In this document: piece by piece, positions 9,568-18,732 of the stretch
Layout of the letters: each line of letters begins with the position of its first letter
Position numbering within the stretch: position 1 is the first letter of the stretch
Assembly: GCF_014649835.1 (NCBI RefSeq)
Contig: NZ_BMTU01000004.1
Span: 1-64,000, forward strand
Reading direction: 5' to 3'
DNA: 64,000 nucleotides
From: Streptomyces pilosus
GTDB lineage: Bacteria > Actinomycetota > Actinomycetes > Streptomycetales > Streptomycetaceae
Notes under the pieces: model-generated
What the model was told of the DNA's origin: nothing
Database searches by the model: none
The model's input: the letters and a program-made list of their open reading frames with translations, nothing else
Made by a program: the position numbers and the translations under genes

Positions 9568-10050
9568 ATGACCGACTCCGGCACCTCCTCCGGTTCCCGC
9601 CATCTGCCCGGTGGCGTCCATACGGCGATACGACCCGGATGCGCGCTGCTCCGGCTCGAGACGACGGCATCGCGAGAAGGCGTGCTGGACGGGGCGTGGT
9701 GGCCGAGGTCGCGCGACATCGGTGCGGAGTTGCCCGCGCTGCTCAGCGCCCTCACCGAACACCTCGGCCCGTTGACGCGCCTCGGGCTGGACGCCGCGGC
9801 CTGGGAGGGGCTGCCGACGCGAATCGTCGTCGCCGACCGGGTGGTGCACATCGACTCGTTCCCGGTGAGCGACGACACCGTCCTGATCACCCAGGGCGAG
9901 AACGACCTGTTCTCACTGCTGGTGGTCCCGCCTGATGCAACACCCGAGGCCGCCCGCGCGGCGATGGCCCAGGCCGTCGTGGCAGGCAATCCCAGTACGG
10001 CGGCGCAGATCCTCATCGATACGGGAGGCGGACAGGCACGGCAGCTCTGA
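9568..10050 (+). CDS. DUF5994-family protein (second copy)
   Basis: 160 residues beginning MTDSGTSSGSRH. The signature VLDGAWWPRSRDIGAELPAL is near residue 40, followed by IVVADRVVHIDSF and LLVVPPDATPEAARAAMAQA. It is clearly homologous to the protein at 5902-6444 but has a longer N-terminus and a helical C-terminal tail instead of the basic disordered one. I chose the ATG at 9568 because conservation starts after it; the frame stays open far upstream without support. Function unknown. Confidence 0.75.
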   Translation: MTDSGTSSGSRHLPGGVHTAIRPGCALLRLETTASREGVLDGAWWPRSRDIGAELPALLSALTEHLGPLTRLGLDAAAWEGLPTRIVVADRVVHIDSFPVSDDTVLITQGENDLFSLLVVPPDATPEAARAAMAQAVVAGNPSTAAQILIDTGGGQARQL

Positions 10051-10254
10051 CGGGCCCCGTCGCCTCACGGCCGAAACCAACGGTGCGCTCAGCCGCACCC
10101 CGCCACGCTGTTCGTTCGCCGCGGCGGGTCCGGAAGAACAGATCGGCGCACGCGTGCTTGGTCACCAGCAGATCGGCACCAGCCCGGAGAGCCGACTCAG
10201 CGACCGGCGCCGCCAGATCACGCGCCCGGCATGCTCCCGGTGTCCCCCAGGGCC

Positions 10255-10540
10255 AGGAACCCGGTACGGCCGGTCAGGCGTTGGACGCTCTCATGCAACC
10301 CTCGCTCGCAGGGGGCCTCGGGACCTACCGGAAATCCGAGGACGCACCCCACCAGCAGGGTCGTCTCCGCGACCAGCAGCACGAAGCCCGGCCGTCGGCC
10401 GTCGGCAGCCGCCGAAAGAAGTCGGCCCATCCAGGTGCGCCGACGAGGGCCCGCTCTTCCCGGTGACGCCGGTGGATCTCCAGCCAGCCGCACAACCAGT
10501 TACGCCGCCCCTCGAAGGTGAGCACAACAACGATGTGGCG
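10255..10540 (-). pseudogene. Possible frameshifted acetyltransferase-like gene
   Basis: The 656 bp between the second DUF5994 gene and the IS110 element hold no intact gene. On the minus strand a two-frame reading is continuous: FEGRRNWLCGWLEIHRRHRE and GWADFFRRLPTADGR in one frame, then GRRPGFVLLVAETTLLVGCV and LGFPVGPE...SVQRLTGRT in the next. The second part resembles GNAT acetyltransferases of streptomycetes. The assignment is tentative. The piece nearer 10080-10240 continues the open reading in places but is not recognisable. Confidence 0.3.
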
Positions 10541-10702
10541 CGGGCAGCCGCGTTCCGGCCGGGCGCACCGCCTGCCGATGGTTCGTGACCACGGCAGACG
10601 GCTCACTCGTGGGGCACACTGCCGAACCCCATGACTCCTGGGTATCCCCCGGGTTCGAGCCCAACCACGTATCGGGAACGACGGAAACATCCGCTCCCGG
10701 AC

Positions 10703-11912
10703 GCCCCTATAACGCGGGGGCGCGGGACACCGGTCTGACCAGGTTGAAGACCTCGCGGGCGGCGTATCGCTTGAGGCATCGGATGATCTCTCGTCGGGTC
10801 TTGCCCTCCTGAGTGCGGCGTTCGTAGTACTCCTGGGTGCGTGGGTCGTGACGCAGGCGGGTGAAGACAATGCGGTGCAGGGCGGCATTGGCCTGCCGGT
10901 CGCCGCCGTAGTTGAGCCGGCGCGTGCTCCGCCGGCCGGAGGAGTACTCGATGGGGCTGACTCCGCAAAGGGCAGCAAAGGATGCCTCGGTGTTGAGCCG
11001 TTCAGGGTTGTCTCCCATGGTGATCAGCAGGGTGACGGCGCTGTCCGGACCGATGCCCACCGGTACGAGCAGTTGCGGCGCGTGGCGTTCGACGAGCCGG
11101 GTCAGTTGCTGGTTCAGCTCATTGATCTGTCCGGTGAGCTGCTCGATGCGTTCGGCGAGCATGCGTAATGCCATGTGGGTGGCCTGGGCCACCGCGTCCT
11201 CGTCTCCCCCACCACCGTCGTGCGGGCCGAGGCGCGCACAGGTGCGGAACAGCTCGGCGTTTCCGAGGCTCGACATGCGTTCCCGCAGGGCGGGGTCGGC
11301 GATGACCAGGACGGCCTTGAGCTGGTTGATCGCCTGGGTGCGGGCCTTGACCGCGGAGTCCTTGGCGAGTTTGTAGATCCGGGCGCTGTGCACCGGACCG
11401 TCGCCGGATTTCGCCCGGGCTCGGGCGCGACCGCTGAGCACGGCTCGCGCTGCGGCCTGGGCATCGAGCGGGTCCGACTTGCCGAGCAGCCGGCGGGCCG
11501 AGCGGTCGGGCCGGTTCACTTCGAACACCTGAATCTGCTGAGCGAGCAGATAACGGGACAGGCCCGCGCCGAAGGTGCCCGTGCCCTCCACGCCGGCCCG
11601 GCGCACCGTCCCTCGCTTGCGGGCCCAGACAAGCAGTTGTCGGTAACCGGCCGCCGTCGCGGGAAAGGACTCGGTTCCCAGGACCTTCCCCAGCGGGGAG
11701 GTAACGGCGGCGACATGCATCTCGCCGTGCGTGTCCACGCCCAGTACGACCTCTCTCCGCACGGGCGGGTCCGTGTTCGAGGAAGTGCTGCGCTGTCTCG
11801 TCGTCCTGCTCATCATGGTGGTTCACCTTCCGCGTCGTGACGTGCTGAGTAGCTGACACTGGCCCGGGCGGTCTGAACTGTGATGGCGCCTGATCATCGG
11901 CAAAGCCCCTAT
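10703..11912 (-). mobile_element. IS110-family insertion element (boundaries proposed)
   Basis: The transposase gene is intact. The octamer GCCCCTAT occurs at 10703-10710, overlapping the transposase stop codon, and again at 11905-11912, just upstream of the gene, 1202 bp apart. This would fit a compact IS110-type element with a CT-containing core repeated at both ends. Only about 90 bp would then lie upstream of the transposase, which is short for the guide (bridge) RNA described for IS110 elements, so the right boundary may lie further out. Ends are inferred. Confidence 0.5.
10707..11816 (-). CDS. IS110-family transposase (DEDD recombinase)
   Basis: A full-length 369-residue transposase. 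The RuvC-like N-terminal domain has VVLGVDTHGEMH (first Asp, about residue 27), AGVEGTGTFGAGL (Glu, near 75) and KSDPLDAQAA (the two Asp of DEDD, near 115). The C-terminal serine domain shows LCGVSPIEYSSGRR (about 290) and YYERRTQEGKTRREIIRCLK near the end. No frameshift is present, so the element may be active. It is a different subtype from the remnant at 5109, which ends with a distinct flank. Confidence 0.9.
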   Translation of the reverse strand: MMSRTTRQRSTSSNTDPPVRREVVLGVDTHGEMHVAAVTSPLGKVLGTESFPATAAGYRQLLVWARKRGTVRRAGVEGTGTFGAGLSRYLLAQQIQVFEVNRPDRSARRLLGKSDPLDAQAAARAVLSGRARARAKSGDGPVHSARIYKLAKDSAVKARTQAINQLKAVLVIADPALRERMSSLGNAELFRTCARLGPHDGGGGDEDAVAQATHMALRMLAERIEQLTGQINELNQQLTRLVERHAPQLLVPVGIGPDSAVTLLITMGDNPERLNTEASFAALCGVSPIEYSSGRRSTRRLNYGGDRQANAALHRIVFTRLRHDPRTQEYYERRTQEGKTRREIIRCLKRYAAREVFNLVRPVSRAPAL

Positions 11913-12070
11913 GGGGACACGCCCTGTGGCTCGGTGACAGCAGGCACCATCCCGCAACGACAGTCGACAGGCCCGTGACTGGACACTGCGGTCAGACGTA
12001 CTCCGGGCGGGAAGAAGGCGCGAGGATGGTCAGAGCGATATGGGGTGTTGGAGCGAGGTCGCCTGTCAGC

Positions 12071-12114
12071 GGCTCGTGTGACGTTCACTCGACCGTGAAG
12101 AGGTCGCACGAGCC
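12071..12114 (-). terminator. Terminator hairpin after the GH3 gene
   Basis: Arms GGCTCGTGTGAC (12071-12082) and GTCGCACGAGCC (12103-12114) pair with a single G-T mismatch, and the loop contains a further TTCAC/GTGAA stem. It lies 27 bp beyond the GH3 stop codon on its template side. The remaining sequence back to 11913 shows no gene. Confidence 0.55.
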
Positions 12115-12140
12115 ACCGGCACCCCGGGGGCCGAGGGAGG

Positions 12141-14618
12141 TCAGCCGAGTGTGAGGGCACGCTGTGCGGTCACGACGCGGGACGAGCGCGCCGTCGCGAA
12201 GGTGTGGACACCTGGGGTGAGCGTCATCGCTCCCGACTTCCAGACGCTGAGGTCCTGGACCGGGATCGTCAGGCTGAGTCGTTTCGTGCCGGCCGCGGGG
12301 AGGGTGACTTTCTGGAAGGCGACCAGACGGCGCGGTTCCGCTGCCGCCGAGGCGGGGAGGGTGGCGTACACCTGGACGACCTCGGTGCCCTGACGACGTC
12401 CGGTGTTGGTCACAGTGACCTCGACGGTGACCTGCCTGGTGCCCGCGTTGTAGCTCGCTTCCAGGGAGCCGTGGGCGAACGTGCTGTAGGACAGGCCGTG
12501 GCCGAAGGGGAAACGGGGGTCCTGATTCCTGGCGTCATAAAAGCGGTAGCCAACGGCGATGTCCTCGTCGTAGGTCACGGTGCCGTTCGTGCCCGGGTAG
12601 GTGGCGGGGGTGGTGCCGGGCCCTTGGGTGGCGTCGGTGGGGAAGGTCACCGGGAGACGGCCGGCCGGGTCGCTGTCGCCGAAGAGGACGGCGGCGATGG
12701 CGGTGCCCGCACCGCGACCCCCATACCACGTCTGCACCACGGCCTCCACCTCGTCGAGCCATGGGGTGGCGACGGGGCCGTCGGTGTTGAGTACGACGAT
12801 CGTGCGCGTGTTGGCGGCGGCCACGGCCCTGACGAGCTGGTCCTGGTCTCCGGGCAGCGCGTATCCCTCGTGGTCCATGCCTTCGCCGGCGACCCGGTTG
12901 ACGAAGACGACGGCCGCGTCGGCCGCACGGGCCGCGCCCACGGCGGCGGGGATGAGGGACTCGGGCTGCCAGCCGAAGGTCAGGCCGCACGTTCCGGGCT
13001 CCGCGGTGGCGTTGTTGTAGGTGATCTCCACGGTGACGGCACGTCCGGCGGTCAGTTCGGCGGTGCCCTGGAGCGGGTAGTCGTAGGGGCCGAGGAAGAA
13101 GCGGGCCATCTGGCGGGTGCCGGAGACGACCGTCCTGCCGTCGATCTTCAGCGAGGTTGTCCCCGACGGCAGCAGGGAGAAGCGGTGGAGGCCGGTAGTG
13201 GTCGGGGTCAGTGTGCCGGTCCACTTGGCCGACCAGACCTGCGGCAGGCCCTCGACGGGTGCGGTGGTGAAGTCGACGGTGGTATCGGTGCGGGTCGTGA
13301 CAGGTGTGCCGGTGCCGTCGGCACTGGTGTAGTAGTTCGCCGTCAGGCCGGCCGCCCCGGTGGGGGTGCGCAGGACGGTGGAGGGGACCGTGGTGAGGGG
13401 GAGGTCTCCCTTGGTTCCCTGGGCGTGCGTGACCTTGGTCGAGCTTCCGGCGCGGGCCCGGATCGCGTCGAGCGGGGTGGTCCACGTACCGGGATCGACG
13501 TAGGTGGAGCCGGACACGCCGGTGAAGGTGTCGGGCCCGGCCGGGCCGATGACGGCGAGCGACTTCACGGCGCCGGTGAGCGGCAGGGCTGCGGCGCGGT
13601 TGGCGAGGAGCACCGTGGAGGCGACGGCCGCCTCGTGCGCGAGGTCCTTGTGCGCCTGGGAGCTGACGTCGCCCGCAGGGGCGGGGACCGGGTGGTCGAA
13701 GAGGCCGTTCGCGAACATGGTGACGAGGATGCGACGAGCCGCGTCGTCGAGCCGAGCTGCCGGTATCGCCCCGCCGGTGAGGGAACCCGCGGGGATCTGG
13801 ACGCCGCCGGGGCCGAGTCCGGCAAGGTCCATGCCGGCCCGGGCGGCGGCCACCTGGTCGTCCCCGGCCCAGAAGTCGGGCACGGTGTAGCCCTGGAGAC
13901 CCATACCCTTCTTCAGATCGTCGAACAGGCCGGTGTGCCGTGTCGCGAACGTGCCGTTGATCTTCGGGTACGCCATCATCACCGAGGTGGCGGGGGCGGC
14001 GGCGATCACGCGGCGGAAGGGCGCCTGGTAGTACTCGTGGAGCGCGCGGTCGGACACCTTGGTGTCGATGAAGAAGCGGTTGACTTCCTGGGTGTAGGCG
14101 GCGAAGTGCTTGAGGGTGGCCGCCATGTACTGGGACTGGATGGCCACGGTGAGGGCGGCGCCCAGCCGTCCGGCGAGCACCGGGTCCTCGCCCATGGCTT
14201 CGGCCTGACGGCCGAAGTGCCAGGTGCGGGTCAGGTCGATGGTGGGGCCGAGGGCGTTGTTGTACCCCTTGGCCCGGCCCTCGATGCCGATGGCCTTCCC
14301 GATCCGGCCGGCGAGCGCCTCGTCGAAGGTGGCCGCCTGGGCCACGGGTACGGGGAAGGCGGTGACGCCCGTCTCGCCGCGCAGCCCTGCAGAGGCGTCG
14401 ACCATGGTGAGGGCGGGGATGCCGAGGTGGGCCACGGCGGCGAAGTCGCAGCGTACGAGGGCCTCTTTCTCGCCGGCCGTCATACGGGCGAGCAGTTCGG
14501 CGGCCCGGTCCTGCGCCACGGTCCGTGGCGCGGCGACCGCTCGGTTGGTGACCGCGGGAGCCATGCTTGCGGCCAGGGCCGTGAAGGCTGCGGCAGAGAG
14601 GAACGTTCGTCGGTTCAC
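12141..14618 (-). CDS. Secreted glycoside hydrolase family 3 beta-glycosidase with PA14 domain
   Basis: An 825-residue secreted enzyme. MNRRTFLSAAAFTALAAS is a twin-arginine signal peptide ending near residue 30. The GH3 barrel follows (about 35-310); VPDFWAGDDQ near residue 250 holds the expected nucleophile Asp in place of the common SDW/SDF motif. A PA14 domain (about 395-520, GLTANYYTSADGTGTP onward) is inserted, then the GH3 C-terminal domain (GEGMDHEGYALPGDQ) and a fibronectin-III-like end after FPFGHGLSYSTF. It releases terminal beta-linked sugars, the linkage unknown. It lies downstream of the rhamnosidase and transporter genes and is probably part of the same regulon. Confidence 0.85.
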   Translation of the reverse strand: MNRRTFLSAAAFTALAASMAPAVTNRAVAAPRTVAQDRAAELLARMTAGEKEALVRCDFAAVAHLGIPALTMVDASAGLRGETGVTAFPVPVAQAATFDEALAGRIGKAIGIEGRAKGYNNALGPTIDLTRTWHFGRQAEAMGEDPVLAGRLGAALTVAIQSQYMAATLKHFAAYTQEVNRFFIDTKVSDRALHEYYQAPFRRVIAAAPATSVMMAYPKINGTFATRHTGLFDDLKKGMGLQGYTVPDFWAGDDQVAAARAGMDLAGLGPGGVQIPAGSLTGGAIPAARLDDAARRILVTMFANGLFDHPVPAPAGDVSSQAHKDLAHEAAVASTVLLANRAAALPLTGAVKSLAVIGPAGPDTFTGVSGSTYVDPGTWTTPLDAIRARAGSSTKVTHAQGTKGDLPLTTVPSTVLRTPTGAAGLTANYYTSADGTGTPVTTRTDTTVDFTTAPVEGLPQVWSAKWTGTLTPTTTGLHRFSLLPSGTTSLKIDGRTVVSGTRQMARFFLGPYDYPLQGTAELTAGRAVTVEITYNNATAEPGTCGLTFGWQPESLIPAAVGAARAADAAVVFVNRVAGEGMDHEGYALPGDQDQLVRAVAAANTRTIVVLNTDGPVATPWLDEVEAVVQTWYGGRGAGTAIAAVLFGDSDPAGRLPVTFPTDATQGPGTTPATYPGTNGTVTYDEDIAVGYRFYDARNQDPRFPFGHGLSYSTFAHGSLEASYNAGTRQVTVEVTVTNTGRRQGTEVVQVYATLPASAAAEPRRLVAFQKVTLPAAGTKRLSLTIPVQDLSVWKSGAMTLTPGVHTFATARSSRVVTAQRALTLG

Positions 14619-14639
14619 AGCGGCTCTCCGGACTGAGAT

Positions 14640-15060
14640 GGCGGCAGTACGACGCGCCGCCGCGGGTTGGGGGGAGGTGAGGCCGGCCGAGGGGTCAGGT
14701 CACGGCCGGCCCCGGCTCGATGGGGCTCTGGGAGCAGCCGCGTGGTCGCGGAGCCCCGAGGGATCGCATTTCCCTTTTTTCACTTCTCGGCGGCAGAGTA
14801 CTCGCCGCGTCCCACGGTGAGCTCTCGGCGCCACGGCCGTATTCGGCCACGAAGTTCTTCCCGGCAGGCTGGAAACTATGGCCTCCTCCGAGGCAAGGTC
14901 AACCCTCCGGGACCTCCTCTTTAAAATAGACCCTGACCAGCAGGTTACCGCCTTGGAATTTTAATAGGGTCCTGAAATTTCAATTGAACGGACCGATGGA
15001 ATTCTCTGCCATCGACGCCCTGGATGATCTGAATTCACAAGACAAATAGCAGACACATAG
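14640..15060. other. Intergenic region with an AT-rich block upstream of the GH3 gene
   Basis: About 500 bp without a gene. The part from roughly 14925 to 15060 is clearly AT-richer than its surroundings and contains TTTAAAATAG, GGAATTTTAATAGGG and TGAAATTTCAATTGAA. On the minus strand it offers promoter-like TTGAAA and TAAAAT hexamers, so it may hold the GH3 promoter. No LacI-type site matching those near 21.1 kb is evident here. Confidence 0.35.
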
Positions 15061-15092
15061 CAGCCCGACTCATCGCGTGATGCGTCGGGCTG
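15061..15092 (-). terminator. Terminator hairpin after the rhamnosidase operon
   Basis: CAGCCCGAC (15061-15069) pairs with GTCGGGCTG (15084-15092), with an inner CATC/GATG stem and a GCGT loop. It lies 24 bp past the rhamnosidase stop codon and separates the transporter-rhamnosidase operon from the GH3 gene. Confidence 0.6.
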
Positions 15093-15116
15093 TCCCTCTT
15101 CGCGTACGGGAGACGG

Positions 15117-17708
15117 TCAGGCCGCCGCTCCGAGTTCCGCGGTGTCCAGGGCATGGTCGCCCGGCCCGAGGGCGAGGGGTGCGCAGCCGGGGAGTTCCAC
15201 TGTGGCCGTGCAGCCTTCCGGCACCGTGATGTCGGCCGTCATGCCGGTGGCGGTGAGCTCCCAGGACAGTGCGGCCGTCCCGTAGGGAGTGTCATGGCGT
15301 ACACGGGCCCAGCTGATGCCGCCGCCCGGACGGGGGCGGAAGGAAAGCCGGCGGTGGCCCGGAGCGGTGGCGCTGATACCGCCGACCACCCGGTGCAGCC
15401 AGTCGGCAACGGCTCCGAGCGCGTAGTGGTTGAAGCTGGTCATGCCGCCCGGGTTGAGGGTGCCGTCGGGCCGCAGACTGTCCCAGCGCTCCCAGATCGT
15501 GGTGGCGCCCATGGTGACGGTGTAGAGCCAGGAGGGGCACTCGGTCTGCAGCAACAGGCGGTAGGCGACGTCGAGGTGACCGTTGTCGGTGAGGGCGTCG
15601 CAGATGAGCGGGGTGCCGACGAAGCCGGTGGAGATGCGCGCGCCGTCGGCGAGCACGATCTCGGCGAGGCGGTCGGCAGCCGGTCCGCGCTGTTCCGGCG
15701 TGAGCAAGTCGAAGGCCAGGGCGATCGCGTACGCGGTGGCGCTGTCGCTCGTGAGGCGGGCCGAGGGCAGGACGTACCGTCGCCGGAAGGCGTCGGCTAC
15801 CTCGGCGGCGAGTGCCGCGTACCGTTCGCTGTCCGCGTCAAACCTCAACTCCGCTGCGGCCAGGGCGAGATGTCGCGCGGAGTGGGCGAAGTAGGCGGTG
15901 GCGACCAGGTAGCGGTCGGTACGGCCTGCGGCCGGGTCGTCCGGTGGGGCGGCCGGGTCGAGCCAGTCCCCCAGCTGGACGCCGGTGTCCCACAGGCGGG
16001 TGGGACCGGCGAGGCGTTCGACCAGCTCGACCCACGCTTTGGCCATGGGGTAGTGGCGGCGCAGGAGTTCCAGGTCGCCGTAGCGCTGGAAGAGCGTCCA
16101 GGGCGTGAGGGTGGCGACGTCTCCCCATGCGGCGCCGGGGTGGATCGGCGTCCACATCGGTTCGCCCGGGATGACGGGGACGTACCAGGGGATCGTGCCG
16201 TCCGGGAGCTGTTCGATGCCGACGTCGGTGAGCCAGGAGTCGAGCAGGCCGGCGCAGTCGTAGAGGAAACTCGCCGTCGGGGCGAAGACCTGAATGTCGC
16301 CCGTCCAGCCGAGGCGTTCGTCGCGCTGGGGGCAGTCGGTGGGCAGGTCGACGAAGTTGCCGCGCATGCTCCACACGACGTTCTCGTGCAGGCGGTTGAC
16401 GAGCGGATCGCTGCACTCGAACCATCCGGTGCGGCGCATGTCGGTGTGGTACACGCGGGCGGTCACCTGGCCGGCCGTCAGCTCGGCGGGCCAGCCGCTG
16501 ATCTCGGCGTAGCGGAAGCCGTGCAGGGTGAAGCGGGGTTCCCAGGTGAGAGGTCCGCCGCCGGAAAGGATGAGGGTGTCGACGGAGTACGCCTCGCGCA
16601 GCGGGCGCGTGGCCAGTTCGCCGTCCTCCAAGACCTCGGCGTGCCGCAGGGTGAGTGTGGTGCCGGCCGGTCCGTCGACGGTGACCCGGAGACGACCGAC
16701 GAGGTTCTGCCCGAAGTCGAGCAGGTGACGCCCGTCGCCGGTGCGGGTGACGGTGACCGGGGTGACCTCCTCGGTGCAGCGCACGGGCGGTCCGAGAGGA
16801 GCGACGAGGGTGCCGGCATCTCGTGCGCCCGTGCGGACCGGCGTCCAGTCCCCCGTGCCGGCCGCGGGCGGTGTGGCCCACGTGGGATCGTGCAGGCGGG
16901 CGTCGAAGGTCTCCCCTTCGTACAGGCCACTGGTGAGGATCGGGCCGGGTGCCGCTTTCCAGGTTCGGTCGGTGGCGACGACATGGGTGGTGCCGTCGTC
17001 GTACTCCACCTCCAGTTGGGCGATGAGGGACTGGTCGGTGCCGTAGATGTTGCGGGTGCCGCCGTCGAAGCCGTACTTGCCGCGGTACCAGCCGTCGCCG
17101 AGCCAGGCACCGATGGTGTTGGCGCCCTCGGTGAGGTGAGCGGTGACGTCGTGGGTGCGGTACCGCAGCCGGTGCGGATAGACGGTCCAGCCCGGTGCGA
17201 GCGCCTCGTCGCCGACGCGGCGTCCGTTGATCTCCACCTCGTACAGGCCGTGAGCGGTGACATAGAGGCGTGCGCGGGCGACGGGCCGGTCGAGACGGAA
17301 GTCCTTGCGCACGCGGGCGGGGCGGCGCTCGCCCTCGGGGTCCTCGTCCCAGTCGGCGCCCACGGGTACGGCCTGCCAGTCGGCGGCGTCGAGGAGCCCC
17401 GCCTCGACGTCTCTCGGTGTGCTCCACTCCGAGGGGCCTGCGGCGTCGGAGGTCCAGACGCGGACGCGGACGGTGACGCGTTCCCGGGATGTCAGGGGGT
17501 CGCCGGGCCACGGCACGAGGACCTGCTCGGCGCTGTCGACGCGCCCGGTGCGGCGGATGCCGCCACGGCGTTCGAGTTCCAGCTCGTACGACACCTGGCG
17601 GCCGGTGCCTGCGGGCAAGGTCCAGGTCAACCGGGGGGAGGCGACTCCGATGCCGAGTCCGTCCGGCAGGTGTTCGAAGCTGACCGGGGAGGGCTGAGGG
17701 GGGAGCAA
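15117..17708 (-). CDS. Alpha-L-rhamnosidase, glycoside hydrolase family 78
   Basis: An 863-residue GH78 enzyme without a signal peptide, so it is probably cytoplasmic. The order is an Ig-like N-terminal domain (about 1-100), the Bac_rhamnosid N-domain (AHGLYEVEINGRRVGDEALA, about 170-340), a concanavalin-like domain, then the alpha/alpha barrel whose DCPQRDERLGWTGD motif (near 455) carries the catalytic acid, and a C-terminal beta domain. It removes L-rhamnose from rhamnosides by inversion. The TTG at 17708 has AAGAAGGG upstream. Co-transcription with the permease genes 110 bp upstream implies cleavage of an imported rhamnoside. Confidence 0.9.
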   Translation of the reverse strand: MLPPQPSPVSFEHLPDGLGIGVASPRLTWTLPAGTGRQVSYELELERRGGIRRTGRVDSAEQVLVPWPGDPLTSRERVTVRVRVWTSDAAGPSEWSTPRDVEAGLLDAADWQAVPVGADWDEDPEGERRPARVRKDFRLDRPVARARLYVTAHGLYEVEINGRRVGDEALAPGWTVYPHRLRYRTHDVTAHLTEGANTIGAWLGDGWYRGKYGFDGGTRNIYGTDQSLIAQLEVEYDDGTTHVVATDRTWKAAPGPILTSGLYEGETFDARLHDPTWATPPAAGTGDWTPVRTGARDAGTLVAPLGPPVRCTEEVTPVTVTRTGDGRHLLDFGQNLVGRLRVTVDGPAGTTLTLRHAEVLEDGELATRPLREAYSVDTLILSGGGPLTWEPRFTLHGFRYAEISGWPAELTAGQVTARVYHTDMRRTGWFECSDPLVNRLHENVVWSMRGNFVDLPTDCPQRDERLGWTGDIQVFAPTASFLYDCAGLLDSWLTDVGIEQLPDGTIPWYVPVIPGEPMWTPIHPGAAWGDVATLTPWTLFQRYGDLELLRRHYPMAKAWVELVERLAGPTRLWDTGVQLGDWLDPAAPPDDPAAGRTDRYLVATAYFAHSARHLALAAAELRFDADSERYAALAAEVADAFRRRYVLPSARLTSDSATAYAIALAFDLLTPEQRGPAADRLAEIVLADGARISTGFVGTPLICDALTDNGHLDVAYRLLLQTECPSWLYTVTMGATTIWERWDSLRPDGTLNPGGMTSFNHYALGAVADWLHRVVGGISATAPGHRRLSFRPRPGGGISWARVRHDTPYGTAALSWELTATGMTADITVPEGCTATVELPGCAPLALGPGDHALDTAELGAAA

Positions 17709-17818
17709 GGGGCGACCCTTCTTTCACGTGTGGTCACAGTCGGGAGCGTGACGGGTGGGCGCGGCGAACTCCCCGGAGCCGGGGGCCGGGGAGACGGCAG
17801 GCCGGGGCGAGGACCGGG

Positions 17819-18727
17819 TCAGCCCTTCAACGCTCCCGAGGTGAGGCCCTTCATGACCTTCTGATTGAGGAAGAGGTAGATCACGAGGGTGCCGAAGACG
17901 TTGATGCAGATGGCCGCGAAGAGGGGGCCGTACTGGGTGGCGCCGAAGTCGCCGGTGAAGTTGAGCAGGCCGACCTGGATGGTGCGCAGGTCCTGGTTGT
18001 TGGTGAAGGTCAGCGCGATGAGCAGGTCGTTCCAGATGAAGAAGAACTGCACCAGGCCGACGGTGAGCAGGGCGTTGCGCACCAGGGGGAGGCTGATGGT
18101 CCAGAAGGCCCGCAGGATGCCGGCGCCGTCGATCGTGGCGGCCTCGAACAGCTCGCGGGGCACGCTGCGGTAGTAGGTGGCCATCATGAAGACGGTCAGG
18201 GGCAGGCCCGTGCCGGTGTAGGTGAGGATCAGCGGCCACAGGGTGCCGGACAGGCCGGTCTGGAAGTACACCGTGAACAGGGGCAACAGGATCATCTGCG
18301 GCGGGACCATCATGCCCGCGAGGAAGACCAGCAGAGTGAGGCTGCGGCCCTTCCACACCATGACCTGCAGGGCGAAGCCGGCGGCGGTGCCCAGCAGCAG
18401 CATCAGCGCGAGCGCGGGGACGACGGCGAGCAGGCTGTTCTGTACGTAGAGGCCGATGTTGCCGGTCGTCCACGCCTCGGTGTAGTTGCCCCACTCCCAG
18501 GTGGTGGGCAGGCTCCAGGTGGAGTTGTTCAGGTAGTCGTCGTTGGACTTCAGGGAGGTGAGGAACATCCAGATCATCGGGTAGACCTCGACGACCAGCA
18601 GGAGAGCGACGACGACCTTGACCCAGAGGCGGCTTCCCGGACGGCCGCGCCGGGCCCGCGGGGCACGCACGGGCGCCTGCCCGGAGCCGCCTGCGGAGGT
18701 CTTCACGGGTGTGTCGATGGTGGCCAT
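17819..18727 (-). CDS. Sugar ABC transporter permease (MalG type)
   Basis: 302 residues starting at ATG 18727, five bases after the partner permease ends. A cytoplasmic basic N-terminus (about 1-35) is followed by six membrane segments. The EAA loop that contacts the ATPase is at RELFEAATIDGAGILRAFWT (about residue 205). This is the carbohydrate-uptake CUT1 MalG-type subunit. No ATP-binding gene occurs nearby; streptomycete CUT1 importers commonly share the MsiK ATPase encoded elsewhere. Confidence 0.9.
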   Translation of the reverse strand: MATIDTPVKTSAGGSGQAPVRAPRARRGRPGSRLWVKVVVALLLVVEVYPMIWMFLTSLKSNDDYLNNSTWSLPTTWEWGNYTEAWTTGNIGLYVQNSLLAVVPALALMLLLGTAAGFALQVMVWKGRSLTLLVFLAGMMVPPQMILLPLFTVYFQTGLSGTLWPLILTYTGTGLPLTVFMMATYYRSVPRELFEAATIDGAGILRAFWTISLPLVRNALLTVGLVQFFFIWNDLLIALTFTNNQDLRTIQVGLLNFTGDFGATQYGPLFAAICINVFGTLVIYLFLNQKVMKGLTSGALKG

Positions 18728-18732
18728 GTCTC

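Noticed and set aside
10640..10675. GGGTTCGAGCCC, resembling a tRNA T-arm
   Set aside because: No acceptor, D-arm or anticodon stem can be formed around it, so it is not a tRNA gene.
12204..14636. Long plus-strand open frame (810 codons) opposite the GH3 gene
   Set aside because: Composition is Gly/Val/Arg-rich with no domain. It is the mirror of the GH3 coding frame, as usual in high-GC DNA. The same applies to 15153-17864 opposite the rhamnosidase.
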